From Guyanagaster necrorhizus (taxonomy: Eukaryota; Basidiomycota; Agaricomycetes; Agaricales; Physalacriaceae): DNA of 64,000 bases. The notes under the pieces were generated by a model, which saw only the letters and a program-made list of their open reading frames with translations, made no database searches and had not been told where the DNA came from. The stretch's first letter is position 1. The number at the start of each line of letters is the position of its first letter. Of the stretch, positions 11,357 to 23,495 are shown piece by piece. Location of the stretch: contig NW_025064883.1 of assembly GCF_019112545.1 (NCBI RefSeq), forward strand, positions 1,190,100 through 1,254,099, in the 5' to 3' direction. The translations under genes were made by a program, and so were the position numbers.

Positions 11357-12942
11357 TCACAACCCAGCTAAATACTCCATCTGGTTGTCATAGTCGGACG
11401 AATCAAAACCGTAGTCGGTGTCAATAGTAAAATCGTTAAAATTGTAATAATCTTCGTCATCCGACCAGTCCAAAGAATTTTCTGTGGGAACACTGGGAAG
11501 GGGATAGATCAAGCCGCGAGCCTGAGCATGATCCTTAGCTTCGACGTGAATACACCCATCTCGAGGTCCAAGGATACGCGACATGCTACGATGAAGTCCT
11601 GACGTTACTTCGATAGAGAATTGGGTACATCCATAACTTTGGATGGCTAGCCGTGCTAGGCGTGCCCACTGAGACAGGTCGGAACACCTGCTTGACGTGT
11701 CACTAAGTAACAGAGACGACAGGAGAGGAAATGGTGAGGACACTTTTTTGCGTGAAGATTTTGTAGACCACTTCACATTTTTAAAGTTGTCCACTATTTC
11801 CAAACGATTTAACATCTTCAAAGAGAGGAAAAAATCATTATCGATAGATGGCACAGAACAACGCTGTAAACGCAGCGTTTTCAACTTTGGCAGGTCCTTA
11901 AAATGGCTACGGAGATTAACATTGAAGGAGGAGGAGTCGCCTAGAACCTCGAGATATTCAAGGTTCGGCGAGCGAAGAGAGCCAAGGACACATGGGCAGT
12001 TAGACGAGTTTGCCACGTGCGAAGACTTGACATGGGTACGGTCAAGGTGAACTGCGAGCGAACGCAACGAGCTGGGAGCTAATATAATCGATCGATTCTC
12101 ACCCTGACTTCCCCCCAAGCTCTGACCAAATTTCGGCAGGATGAGTGTTTCGAGATATGGGCAGTGCGTAAATACATTCCGCATATCCTCATGTTTAGGG
12201 TGAAGAGATGTAAGCTCGAGTCTCGTAAGGCTGGCGCTCGAGGATGCGTTCGAAGATAAGCCTTCGCTCCGGAATGAGCAAATGGAATCAAGTAAGGGGG
12301 GGGAGCGCTCGACGACCATCCTTCAATACAGATGGAAAGGCGGACGAGATGCGGAGCTGACGTCGACCGGTACAATACTGAAAAATTTTCAGCGCCCTGC
12401 ACGTCGCTGATACTCAAGGAGAGTGTCCTCGTACGCCCAAGATGGACCGACGTCATCTCCGCAACTCGAAGCCCAGATTGACGATTGAAAGCTGCCGGAG
12501 TCCTCCGGAACCTAGCATCAAAGGAGACTTGGACGTCAACGTCCAGAAGTCGCATCATTGATCGTTCAAGGAAGAGTTCGGCAGCTGGTATATGATTTTG
12601 ACTATGTATGTAAATGGTGGTCCAAAGCTCGGATGCCTCGATAGCAACATCCCGCCAACGGCGACAGATGCTGCACACTAGAGCAAGAAAGGACCTGTGC
12701 TCTCTTGGAAGTAGGCTGAGAATTGCAGTAGCAAAGATGTAGGCTAAAAGTTCGTTGGGTAAACGCGTGTTGATTCTGCTGATTGCGGTCGAGCTGGATG
12801 CTCGTCTGGCACCGGAAGACTAAGGACCAGATCAGAAAATGCAGGAAATCAAGCAGACAGGTACAAATACCTTTGGTTTTGGTGCTTTCGGCTTATTCAC
12901 AGCTGCATCCTGTTTCTTTCCTTTGTTTTTCTTTCGTGCCAT
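11357..12942 (-). pseudogene. F-box protein paralog with a frameshift in a C8 run
   Basis: Exon 12871-12942 (a Lys-rich MARKKNKGKKQ start) joins exon 11357-12819, which opens with the F-box INTRLPNELLAYIF...ICRRWRDVAIEASELWTTIYIH, closely matching the neighbouring F-box gene. The reading frame changes at the G8 run 12296-12303 (C8 in the coding sense): the N-terminal half ends in the frame ...LSICIEGWSSSAPP, while the C-terminal half (LLDSICSFRSEGLSS...LETLILPKFG) continues in another frame up to the stop at 11357. Alignment to the paralog runs smoothly across the junction, so a missing base, or two extra, is more likely than an intron. It could be a true null allele or a homopolymer sequencing error. 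If intact it would be a roughly 510-residue SCF substrate receptor. Confidence 0.65.
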
Positions 12943-13095
12943 AGCGATCGATAGAAAGCGTGACAGTGTGTTACGTAATGTGTGTTATGTGTTTGTTTTG
13001 GTGTGCGCACGTGACGGTCGCACGCGCGACGCGCTTGACCCGTGAGAACCGTTCTTTCCCTTACTTTGACTCACCATCACTTTTTGCCCTCAGCA

Positions 13096-14374
13096 ATGTC
13101 TCAAGGATCGCAAGGCATCGAGCAAGAAGACGAAACATTTCAATTTACTGGCCCTCTTCTTGTCAACAAACTACAAGAGGCTGGGATTCATGCCAATGAC
13201 ATCAAGAAACTCGCAGACGCAGGTCTCAACACTGTCGAAGCGGTCGCATTTACTCCAAAGAAGCATCTCATTACTATCAAGGGCATCTCAGAACAGAAAG
13301 CTGATAAAATTATTGCTGAGGGTGAGCCATTTGATTGACTTATGTGTAATCGCTAACCTGGATCCTGCAGCGCAAAAGATCGTACCCCTAGGGTTCCAAA
13401 GTGCCACGGAGGTACATGCACGGCGCGCTGAACTTGTTCACATTACCACTGGCTCCAAACAACTCGATGCTCTTCTTGGGGGCGCGTGTGCTTAGTTTGT
13501 GTTCTTGTGCTGCATTGACCTCCTCAGCAGGTGGTATTGAAACTGGCGCCATTACCGAGCTCTTTGGTGAATTTCGTACTGGGAAATCCCAGCTATGTCA
13601 CACGCTTGCTGTTACCTGCCAGCTTCCCGTCAGCATGGGCGGCGGAGAAGGCAAGTGCCTCTATATCGACACTGAAGGCACTTTTCGTCCAGTACGGTTG
13701 TTGGCTGTAGCGGAGCGGTACGGGCTCAATGGCGAAGAAGTTTTGGACAACGTGGCATATGCCCGAGCGTATAATGCAGATCATCAGAATGCTCTGCTAA
13801 CGAGTGCCAGTGCATTGATGTCAGAATCAAGGTGGACATAGATCATTCATATATACCTCCAGTACTGACATCAGAATGCTTCAGGTTCTGTCTGCTAATC
13901 GTCGACTCCTGCACGGCATTATATCGTACGGATTTCAGCGGACGCGGGGAATTATCATCTCGGCAGAATCATTTAGGCAAGTTCTTGCGGACGCTCCAAC
14001 GATTGGCAGATGAGGTTGGTCTCCCGAAGTGACTAATCATTTTTTCTGACGGGTTTTCGGTTAGTTCGGTATTGCTGTGGTCGTAACGAACCAAGTCATG
14101 TCCAGTCCAGATGCAGCTGCAGGTCCATACGCTAGCAACGAGAAAAAGCCTATCGGCGGTAATATCATGGCCCATGCATCGACTACAAGGTATGATCTCC
14201 ATTTTGTGCCTCAGAGTACATGTGCTCATCACGACATCTCCCAGACTCCAGCTGAAGAAGTCACGCGGAAACACGCGGTCCTGTAAAATCTATGATTCGC
14301 CATGTCTACCAGAGATGGAGACACATTTTGCCATCCTTCCCTCTGGCATCGGCGATCCCGAGGAAGAGGCCTAG
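13096..14374 (+). CDS. RAD51: RAD51 recombinase
   Basis: Exons 13096-13321, 13371-13481, 13531-13831, 13885-14014, 14065-14189, 14245-14374; 340 residues, the standard RAD51 size. It forms the ATP-dependent filament for strand exchange in homologous recombination. The N-terminal HhH domain ([21 protein letters not shown]), Walker A (GEFRTGKS), the [18 protein letters not shown] signature (RAD51, not DMC1), Walker B (LLIVDS) and [15 protein letters not shown] are all present. Exon 2 must end at a GC donor (GGG|GCGCGT) to give the invariant LLGGGIETG; a GT donor 6 nt further on would insert Ala-Cys there. Divergent from the second F-box gene over 153 bp. Confidence 0.92.
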
Positions 14375-14631
14375 TCATGACTTGGCTTTAGGGTTTCATT
14401 TCTTTTGCTCTCTTATGCATAAATGAACAACTACGGAATGTAATACAACTACGATTATGTGTTAGATATCTCATGCAAGTTCCCAAAGTCCAGTTGAATG
14501 GTGCATAAGATGTACAGTTGAGTGAACATCGCTATTAATATATGTTGAATACTACCGTTATCTATATTGTACAACAAGCCGTTGTGATCATCCGTTTTGG
14601 TGTTTTATACAGCACAGCTTTAAAAGCTGTT

Positions 14632-16102
14632 TTACGCTAGGAAGCGGGTAAGAATGTTTGCGCTGGTACCGTTGATCAGCTCCCGCAACTTATTGATGTC
14701 TGCGGGACTGACATCTGCTATATCTGCCATAAGATATGCGATGTCACCCTTCGAGTCCGAGTATTGTTTCTCCACATTGTACGGAGACAAGGCGTCGTTG
14801 ACCTGTTTCAGCACACCAGGCTGGTTCTTGTGGACGTGGCAGACACGAACATGGTCACCCTGCTCCGTGGTGATGGCACGCAAGTCAACTTCAGGGAAGT
14901 TGACTGCTCCAAGCGTGGTACCATATCCAAAGTATCGGCACAGCGCTTGGGAGACCTCTTGGCCTATCATGCGCTGTGCCTCTTCAGTGGAACCACCAAT
15001 GTGAGGTGAGAGGACGACATTGGGCAGGGAGCGAAGGGTCGAGGCCCAGGAATTGAGTCGGTCATCGAATGGCGAGCCATTGGCTCCGGGCTCGGAGGGG
15101 AAGACGTCGATGGCTGCACCAGCAATGTGTCCGCTCTTCAGCGCATCGATAAGAGCGGGTATGTCTACGACTTTCCCACGCGCATTATTGATGAAATACG
15201 CGCCCTTCTTCATGGTCGCGAACTGATGTTTGGAGATCATGTTGATGGTGTCAGAAGATTCGGGGACGTGGAGGCTGATGAAATCTGCCTCTGCCAGCAA
15301 GACATCGAGAGACTCGACTTGACGCGCAGAGCCGAGGGGCATGAGGTTGACGACATCATAGAAGAGAACACGGATGCCAAAGGATTCAGCGAGTACGGAG
15401 AGCTGGGAGCCAATGTGGCCATAGCCTACGATTCCAAGTGTCTTTCCGCGGACTTCCCAGCATCCCTTGGACTGCTTGTTCCAAACGCCGGTACGCAACT
15501 CGTACGCGCGTTCGAAGAGCTGGCGAGAGAGGATAACAAGCTCAGACATGACGAGTTCCGCAACAGAGCGCGAGTTGGAGAAGGGGGAGTTAAACACGGG
15601 GATACCAGCTTGAGCGGCAGAAGTCAAGTCAACTTGGTTAGTACCAATACAGAAGCACCCAATGACGAGAAGCTAAATAAAAATAAAAATAAAAAAAAGA
15701 AAAGTAATTTAGTAATCGATGAGAACAGAAGTCACAGGTAACGAGTACCTTGAATGCCGCCTTAAGGACGCGAGCGGTTATTTTTGTTTTGCTGCGAATA
15801 CCAATACCATGGTAGGACCCAATTTTCTCTACCAGCTCGTCTTCTGACATAGCCTTGGTATAATGGTCGACATAGTAACCCTGGGCACGGAAGAGCTCTA
15901 CGGCCTCTTGGGAGATATTTTCGAGGACGAGGAGACGAAGGCCCTCGTTGTCGACGGGGTGGAGGACCTTGGGCTGCCTAATAGCACCAGAATCCTGACG
16001 ACGAGTATTGGCGAAGCGGTCATGGATGGTGAGGGTGGACGGGGAAATGGAGGCGCTGACAACGTGAGGCAACGAGGCAGGGATGGCAATGGGGGACGAC
16101 AT
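14632..16102 (-). CDS. SER3: D-3-phosphoglycerate dehydrogenase
   Basis: Exons 15749-16102 and 14632-15672; 464 residues. It catalyses the first step of serine synthesis, NAD-dependent oxidation of 3-phosphoglycerate. The substrate domain (LENISQEAVELFRAQGYYVD...GIGIRSKT), the Rossmann loop (LGIVGYGHIGSQLSVLAESFG), catalytic Arg (NNARGKVVD) and His (LSPHIGGSTEEAQ) and a C-terminal ACT domain (HKNQPGVLKQVNDALS) are visible, matching the yeast SER3/SER33 layout with likely serine feedback. The start MSSPIAIP was preferred over in-frame ATGs at 16126 and 16153 because a TATATAA box lies at 16141-16147. Confidence 0.94.
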
Positions 16103-16140
16103 CGTTGGTGAATGAAGAAAGTTCATTGTGATGGAAGTTC

Positions 16141-16147
16141 TTATATA
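16141..16147 (-). promoter_or_regulatory. TATA box of the phosphoglycerate dehydrogenase gene
   Basis: TATATAA on the minus strand, 39 bp upstream of the chosen ATG. Transcription would start about 25-30 bp downstream, past the alternative ATGs, which decides the start choice. Motif and spacing only. Confidence 0.5.
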
Positions 16148-16284
16148 CGTCAAGCCGAGTCAGGATGAGAAACATAAGATCTAATCAGCACAATTTTTTA
16201 GATCAGTTCGGCAATCACCGGAAATCGATCGGACCGGTTTTCGAGTCAGATGCAAGTCGTGTCCCCCGTCCCCAGCCAGTCATA

Positions 16285-18044
16285 ATGGGGCTCTATTTAC
16301 TCGACTACGGTGCAGGAAACGTCCAGAGTCTCGCAAATTCTCTCACTTCTCTTGGCCACTCATTTACCTGGATTTCTTCACCAGACGACTTCCAACATGC
16401 TACTGTCAGTTTTTATATTTATGATGCATTGATGTTTGTTCATTCTCGTTTCAGTCTCTCGTTTTTCCCGGTGTTGGGGCCTTTGAGACTGCCGTCCAGC
16501 ATCTCTCATCTCGCGGGCTTCTCCAGCCCTTGCGCGAGTACATCCTTTCCGGGAAGCCTTACTTTGGCGTTTGCATTGGCATGCAGGTCCTCTTCCAGTC
16601 TTCATCAGAATCTTCTTCTGCCGGACTCGGAATTATACCATGTCCCATAGAACGTCTTGACGACACGGACAAAGCTGTTCCCCACATGGGTTGGAATACT
16701 GCCGATCTCGCTTGCCACGATGACCCCGAACAGGTCGCGGACTCGTCGTACTACTATTTCGTCCATTCGTACTGTGCAAAGTACGACCCCCACAGATATC
16801 CTGACGCTGCGCAGTGGGCATATACGACTACCCAATATGGCCAAGAACTGTTCATTTCGTCCATTCGGAAAGCCAATGTTTTTGGTACTCAATTCCATCC
16901 TGAAAAATCGGGAACTGCTGGACTTCGGCTTATTGATGCTTGGCTTCAGAAACCCGAATCAGCTCATGCATCATTGCCAGGCGCAATCTCTGCCCACTCG
17001 TCGTCTTCCCCGCCCGTTCTGATCCCAATGCCACGGCACCGTCTCACCAAACGAATTGTCGCATGCATGGACGTTCGTGCGAACGACGATGGTGATCTTG
17101 TTGTCACGAAAGGAGATCAGTACGATGTCCGAGAGAAGGCTCCCACGTCCACCGACCCCACCGTGGCTGCCACAACAGGTGGCGCTATTCGTAACCTGGG
17201 CAAGCCCGTCGCTCTCGCCTCTCAATATTACCTCGCTGGTGCAGACGAGCTTTGTCTCCTCAACATCACCTCTTTCCGCCACTCCCCCCTCCGGGATCAG
17301 CCCATGATCGCAGTCGTCCGGGCTGCCGCAGAACGCGTCTTCGTCCCCCTCACTATCGGTGGTGGAATAAAAGACACCGTCGACCCAGACGGGACCAAGC
17401 ACGCCGCACTGGAAGTCGCGGGAGCCTATTTCCGCGCCGGCGCCGACAAAGTCAGTATTGGCAGCGAAGCGGTGTTGGCTGTGGAGAAGATGCTGGCGTC
17501 GGAAAATAAAGAGGGTGACGGGACGAGTGCAATCGAGACAATTGCGTATGCGTATGGAAGACAAGCGGTCGTCGTGTCAGTTGATCCTAAGCGAGTGTAT
17601 GTTGACCCCAAAACGTATGATGGTCCATACAAGGGAGAGGTAATTCGAGGACGCCCTGATTCCAAAGTGATAGGGGAGAGGGGAAAGGCTTGGTGGTATC
17701 AGTGTACAGTGTCAGGTGGTCGCGAATCACGACCACTGTCTGTCGTCCAGCTTGCCAAGGGTGTGGAACGGCTCGGTGCTGGAGAGCTCTTGGTCAATAG
17801 TATTGACCGGGATGGTACAGGTCTAGGGTTCGACCTAGATCTCATCCGACTTGTCAAATCGAACGTGAAGATACCCGTAGTTGCGAGCAGTGGTGCAGGC
17901 ACTGCAGAGCATTTTCGCCAAGTCTTTGAGGAAACTGGTGTCGAAGCAGCTTTGGCTGCCGGTATATTCCATCGTGGCGAGGTGGGCATCAAAGATGTCA
18001 AAAAATGTCTCGATGACAACGAAGTTTGTGTCAGGCTGGGGTAG
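16285..18044 (+). CDS. HIS7: Imidazole glycerol phosphate synthase (HisH-HisF fusion)
   Basis: Exons 16285-16404 and 16455-18044; 569 residues. This bifunctional enzyme makes IGP and AICAR in histidine synthesis. Residues 1 to about 215 are the glutamine amidotransferase: LLDYGAGNVQSLANSL, the nucleophile in GVCIGMQ and the catalytic His in FGTQFHPEKSG. After a linker, the HisF barrel begins at RIVACMDVRANDDGDLVVTKG and includes TIGGGI, the insertion typical of fungal HIS7, and NSIDRDGTG. Both active sites look complete. Divergent from the phosphoglycerate dehydrogenase gene with about 180 bp between starts. Confidence 0.95.
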
Positions 18045-18381
18045 AATGTCAGCGTATAAAAACAGAATATACTTATTGATCATACAAATGCTACAGGCGA
18101 GAGAAAATCTACTTTACATGCTTTGGTGTGTACGTAGATATCGAAACAGCGGAGTTTACGTCGGATCAAGAGACAAGATACACCAAAAAAAGAATACGGA
18201 CGGGAGAAGGTCGTTATCTCGCAGCAGGAGAACACGAGAGGTGCAGAATGGAGAAGTAGCTGTCCAAAGAAGCGGTGGCCTCGATGTGTATATACAGAGA
18301 CATATGGAGAAAAACGTGACGTAAACACATGGAATAACTTTTGATGGGAACACTGGATGGTACAAAGGCTTGAGAAGACGC
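18045..18381. other. Convergent 3' intergenic region
   Basis: About 340 bp between the stops of HIS7 and the Pal1-like gene. It holds the two 3' UTRs; no gene, repeat or RNA structure is supported. Confidence 0.5.
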
Positions 18382-19740
18382 CTACCGGCCACGTACAACT
18401 CTTCCCATCTTCTTCATAAGGCTGGTCTTTCGTCCCAGACCTCCCCCAGGGGATCCAACGTTGCCGCCTGATCCATGACCATCAAAGTAGCCCGATGACG
18501 GTGAAGCTTGAGGAGATTGGGGCGGTAGTGTTGGCAAGTCTTTGTTGGTATGGGGTTCGACGAGAATGAACGGCTCCGAGTGCGGCTCCGCTCTTGTCGT
18601 GCCAAATCGGCCCAAGAACGAATTCTGGGGGCGGTGCGTCGGTCTGCCGTTGTGGTCGACAGGAGGAGGCGAAGGCGATGAAGGAGGAGGGTTAGGTTCG
18701 AAGTCAGCGTCGACGGGAACGTTGGGCGACTCTCGCATTTTGCGAATACGATGCATAAGGGATTTGGTCCGCTTGGGCAAGCCAGGCGATTGAGCAGGAG
18801 GCGAGCCTGAGGGATCATGATATTCGGATTCTGGAACAAAGATAGGCTTGGGAGGAGGCATGGTACGTCTGGTCCCTCGGGATCTGGACGGCTCATCGCT
18901 CTGTGTCTCTCGCTGATTCTCCTTTGTCCGTTTTGGCGTCGATCTATGTCCCTCTCTTCCATTGTAGATGGAGCTGGCAGGGGTATCGCCCCGCGCTCCG
19001 CCGCCTGCAAAAAATTCCTCGTATGGTTCTGGCTCGTGGATGCCCCAAGCCTCTGCAATGGCGTCTACTTTTTTGTTCTTGGGTGCATCATAACCAGAGA
19101 AAGCATTGAAGGTGGTTGCCGGTGGGTATGGACCGTCGTTGGGCTGGTCGGCAGGCGACCATGCAGCCATGGGTGCCTTGCGAGGGTGCTTGTTGCGGGA
19201 TGGAGCACATGCGTCAAACGGACCGTCATGGTGGAACACTGCGTCGTTAGTCAGCAGTGATCGGAGGAGAGTGTGTGAGGTAACGTACTTGGCCCTACAC
19301 CAGTGAAATCGAGCCTATCGATAACATCTGCATGCTGCGAGCCCTTCTTTGTGCGAGACTTGGACGACTTGGGTCGCTCCTGTAAGTTTGCAGGTACAGA
19401 ATCCTGTGAATGGGATCTTCTTCCCATGCCTTGGTGACGAGGCGAGCTGGCAGGCGGCGGACTGGTCGTCGGCCGGTTAAGTATGAACTGAAAATAAGAA
19501 AACAAACAGGACGCACACCGCTGTCTGGCTCCTGCCAAGATGGCGAGGCGAATAGTCGGTCGTAGAGTTACCACGGACTTGAACAGTATCTTTCACAGCA
19601 TCGCTGAGGTCGCGGCCATAGCCATCCCTTCCAGACGGTGCTGAGTGAGGCACAGGGCCAGGCATTCTATTCTTTGGCGGTGGTCGTGGTGGATGAGGGT
19701 CAGAAAAAGGATCAGAAGAAACTACGGCTGTCGGTGCCAT
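18382..19740 (-). CDS. Pal1-family cell morphology protein
   Basis: Exons 19517-19740, 19289-19461, 18382-19238; 417 residues. Splicing joins DVIDRLDFTGVGP to MFHHDGPFDACAPSRNKHPRKAPMAAW, the hallmark of the Pal1 family, whose S. pombe member localises to growing cell ends and septa and supports cylindrical growth. The rest is low-complexity and Pro/Ser-rich, with a basic C-terminus (KTSLMKKMGRVVRGR) that may bind membrane or cell cortex. For intron 1, the GTGCGT donor with the CCAG acceptor (55 nt, with a CTTAAC branch) was chosen because the nearer TTTCAG would leave only about 30 nt. Confidence 0.85.
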
Positions 19741-19841
19741 CGTGGTTGTAGTAATGGTATCAAATATTAGTCAGCGCTGCCAAGCCAATGTCGGAGAAAT
19801 ACTACAATTTATTTCCTTTATTTTATTTTCTATCTCGCGCC

Positions 19842-21614
19842 ATGTCTCTCCGGCGCGACGAGGTTGAGTCCCTCATCCTCAAGGGCCAGCACATCGTCAT
19901 ATACCACGACAACGTCCTCAGGGTACCCAGCGCATGGCTTGACGCGCATCCCGGTGGTGCCCTATCTATTCTTCACTTTGTGGGTCGGGATGCAACTGAT
20001 GAAATTGACGCGTTGCATCCCACCGAAACTACTGGTCTCATCGCAAAGTATTCCGTCGGCAAGCACCGCGAGAAGTGCTGGGTTCCTTTCCTGCCTCCCG
20101 TTGCAGCTGGATGGGTCCAGGAGGACGGCCAGTGGAGGAGGGAGGCCACATATCTATCAGGAGGGGACCCAAGTCTGCTCGTCGAGGAACACCGTTCTTC
20201 ACCAGGTCTCGGTCCAACGGCGGCAACCATCACGGCGGCACCAACTGATCTTGACTTGGACGTACAAGCAAGACAGTCCGCGGCGTACAAGGCCCTCCAC
20301 AGACGCATTATTGACGCAGGGCTCTACAAATGCCCCATCCTTACCGGCTACGGACCAGAATTTATTCGGTACACCCTTTTGGGCCTCGTTAGCGCGTATG
20401 CCTACTATCATAGCTGGCTCATGGCGTCTGCATTCTTCCTTGGCCTTATGTGGCATCAGCTCATGTTTTTTGCCCATGATCTCGGACATATGGGTTTGAC
20501 CGGTGACTGGACGTTCGACAGGCTCGTGTCCGTATTTATTGCCGACTGGATTGGTGGCCTCAGCATCGGCTGGTGGGTCGATGTACGTCTTTTCAATTGT
20601 GTGCATCGAGTTCTATCACTAATTTGCATCTAGAACCATAATATTCATCACAGTGAGTTCTATTTTCCCAGCCTGCTTCCTCACATTTGAATTGCCCTGC
20701 AGTTGTTACAAACCACGTAAATCAGTATGTTGTTCCCTAGATACCTACCACCGCAATAATCTGACAGACTCACAAATGTAGTGACCCCGATATTCAGCAT
20801 CTCCCCTTTTTCGCCATCTCCCCTGCATTTTTCAATAATTTATATTCCACCTACTACAAGCGCACAATGCCTTTGGACGCGACAGCCAAAATATTCCTTA
20901 CGCTTCAACACAAACTGTTCTATATCGTGATGATGTTTGCACGGTTCAACCTATACCGTCTTTCCTACGTCCATCTTTATTTCCGGGCTTTTGATACGAG
21001 GCGCGCTCGAGGCTACGGCTGGGCTTGGGGTCTTGAAGTTGCTGGTATCGTGTTCTTCTGGATATGGTTCGGTAGTCTCCTCGTCGGCTGTGGAACATGG
21101 CGGAAGGCGCTCTTGTATGTTTTGATCAGTCACGCTACGACGAGTCCTCTGCATGTGCAGGTATGTCCCCCACGCACGTTTGACAAAGCCGGAACGTTTG
21201 TGAAATTTACCGCAGATCGTCCTATCCCATTTTTCAATGTCTACAGCAGATCTAGGCCCTACAGAGTCATTTCCCCATCGACAGCTACGAACGACATCAG
21301 ACGTTATATGTGATGAATCCATTGAATTTATTCATGGCGGTCTCCACCTCCAGGTAACACATCATCTGTTCCCTCGTCTACCGCGGCACAACCTTCGAAA
21401 GGCTAGCGAAATGGTCAAGGAGTTCGCTAGGGAGCAAGGGCTAACATACGCAGAGTTTGGTTTCGTAAGTGGGAACAAGGAAGTAGTCAGCCTCCTAGAG
21501 CACGTTGGTGGACTGCTTAATCAAGTCAAGATAGTAGCAGAAGTTGCTGATGCAGAGGCAAAAGAGGCCGTCGATAAAAAGATCAAAAGCCGGGAGGGGA
21601 AAAAGGTTGGTTAA
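19842..21614 (+). CDS. Cytochrome b5-fused fatty acyl / sphingolipid desaturase
   Basis: Exons 19842-20582, 20634-20652, 20703-20724, 20782-21160, 21216-21614; 519 residues. The N-terminal cytochrome b5 domain has the haem motif HPGG. The desaturase has the three His boxes HDLGH, NHNIHH and, near the end, QVTHH. The Gln in box three and the N-terminal b5 place it with front-end desaturases, in fungi most often the delta-8 sphingolipid desaturase; the substrate is inferred. The second His box is assembled from microexons of 19 and 22 nt. An in-frame ATG lies upstream at 19788, adding 18 residues; the later one precedes the conserved RRDEVESLI start. It is an ER membrane protein with several hydrophobic segments. 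Confidence 0.88.
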
Positions 21615-21835
21615 AAGGACATTTAATCCCCTTGGTTTCATCTTAGAAAGGACTATTACATTGTCATTGTCATTGATAGTGATATTCATTCTTTGGGCGA
21701 TAGCGCAGAATTCATTCCAGATCGTAAAGGACAGCTGCTGATATTGTCTGCATAAGGCATCAGTTGCTGATTCGGCGTTCGAAGCATGTGCGAATAAAAA
21801 CGGCATAGCAAAGCAACAAGATGGTAATAAAATAA

Positions 21836-22626
21836 TTACTTCTTCTTTGCTGCTTCTTCCTCCTCTTTCTGCAAGGGGAGTTAACGTCTTGCGATGCTAA
21901 ATGTGTGACCGAACACTGTACCTTGGCAGCACGAGCCTTGCGAGCACCTTCGTGCCTAGCGTTGGCGCGAGCAGTACGAAGAGCCTTGTATGCTTCGAAA
22001 GAGCGCTCCTCTTCGGTGATTTTGCGTGGAGCCTCGGCAGAGTATGATTCGGGAAGAGGGAAGGCAGCACGGGTGGTAGCAGCTTTGAGGTCATCAGCCT
22101 ACGACACGGTGCATGAATAAATGGAGTCGCAGAAGAATGACTACACAAGCTCACAGAAGAATCGTTCTTCTTAGGCTTGCCAGCCTTCCTGGGGAAGACG
22201 ACGAGCTTCGTCTTGTAGGCCTTGAGCCTCTCGACATTGACCTTCTTGCCCTCCTCGCTCGAATTCCTCCTTCGGTGGTCAACAACGATTCCAACACTCC
22301 GGGCCTCCTTCTTTCCGATACCAGCCTCCTTAAGTTCAGCGAATGTGAATCCGCGACCTTCACGGAGTTTTCGGTTGTAGCGCACAGTTTGGCCACGGAC
22401 TGCAGGGCGAAGCAGCGTCAGTGGGCGGACGCCGAGGGCAGCAGCCTTAGTTTTGCGGGCATTGCGTCTGCGGAGCTTGCGTCCTGGTTGGTCAAACCAG
22501 GTGCGTACGCGACGCTGCCAGTCTTTACGGAAATGGTTTCCGGGAAGGACTGTAGAATATTGTCAAGTCCACAGTCGAACATGAAAAAGACGAATTTCAC
22601 GCACCGTTGTTGTGCGCGAAACCCAT
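21836..22626 (-). CDS. RPL13: 60S ribosomal protein L13 (eL13)
   Basis: Exons 22605-22626, 22155-22549, 21922-22098, 21836-21868; 208 residues. The reading [57 protein letters not shown] and GRGFTFAELKEAGI is diagnostic of eL13. The C-terminal exon gives the usual lysine tail (KEEEEAAKKK). Exon 1 codes for only seven residues. A ribosomal-protein arrangement with several introns is normal for this group. Confidence 0.95.
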
Positions 22627-23495
22627 TAGTTGGAGCTGTCGAACGAATGGTTGAGCACCAACAGATACGTTAGCAAAAATTGAGCACCTACGGGTTAGTC
22701 TTGAGATACGTCGAGGCCGGTGCTCTGCAGGGACCAAAACCTTTGCGTGGAAAAAAACCTTGACCAACTGTACAGGTGCTCCTCGGCAATAACCGATTAC
22801 TCCCACAATCACGTGAACGGGATGAATGCTCCGGCAGTGCATGATTAGTCATGTCCCAATCCGTCAGAATGCCGATTCCATCGTCACCGGCAACTGAAGA
22901 GGACCCTTAGGGACCCTTGGGACTTGTTACCCAAGTTTACGAACACATCCACTTATCAGAATCCTATCTTACCGAGTTACTCTGATGTTCTTCTTCGCTT
23001 TCGTTGTTCCAAATCCAAGTATCCCATTCGCGGTTTCATCGATGTTGCGTTTGTTTCGCGCTCTACGGCACCTCTTGTCCCGTCTGCATCCATGTTAATT
23101 CGTGTATTTTCGGTTCATGTTCCTTTTAAGAAATGTAGACCATTGAAAATCTTCGAATCCGGTGTGTTGATTCATTTATAGGCACGGCTGGACAGAAGGT
23201 AGAGATAATGCCAGACCTGGATACAGTCACTATCCGGCCAATACCCTTCTGAGAACCGAGGCCTGCCTTTAGAACCACATTCGACAGCTCTTTCGACACG
23301 CCACGCCGTGGGTACGGCTCGCGAGTCCGTAATCCTCATGATTATATGTTCCTTGACGCAATGAATTCTCCCAGCGCAATGGCCCATCAAATTTACCCTA
23401 CCCCAGTAGTCACTTGTGATCTACTACATCTTGTGATTTCCTCAAATTCGGGGCACTCATCTCATTTTCTCATTTCCCTCGCTTTATCTTTCCCT
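22627..23495. other. Divergent intergenic region, RPL13 / MetE-like gene
   Basis: About 870 bp between two start codons, so it should contain both promoters. I see a short direct repeat (GGGACCCTT twice near 22900) and pyrimidine-rich tracts before 23490, but no coding frame, tRNA or other structure that I can support. Confidence 0.45.

Noticed and set aside
12296..12303. Intron in the second F-box gene to explain the frame change
   Set aside because: A GTATTG...CCAG intron is possible in principle, but it would delete residues that align with the intact paralog; a homopolymer error or mutation fits better.
13482..13530. GT donor at 13488 for RAD51 intron 2
   Set aside because: Would insert Ala-Cys into the invariant LLGGGIETG; the GC donor gives the exact motif, so it is preferred, though not proven.
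15127..15741. 204-codon plus-strand frame
   Set aside because: Lies entirely antisense to the phosphoglycerate dehydrogenase gene; a shadow of its codon pattern.
19788..19841. Upstream in-frame ATG of the desaturase
   Set aside because: Adds 18 residues without similarity to the b5 domain; kept as an alternative only.
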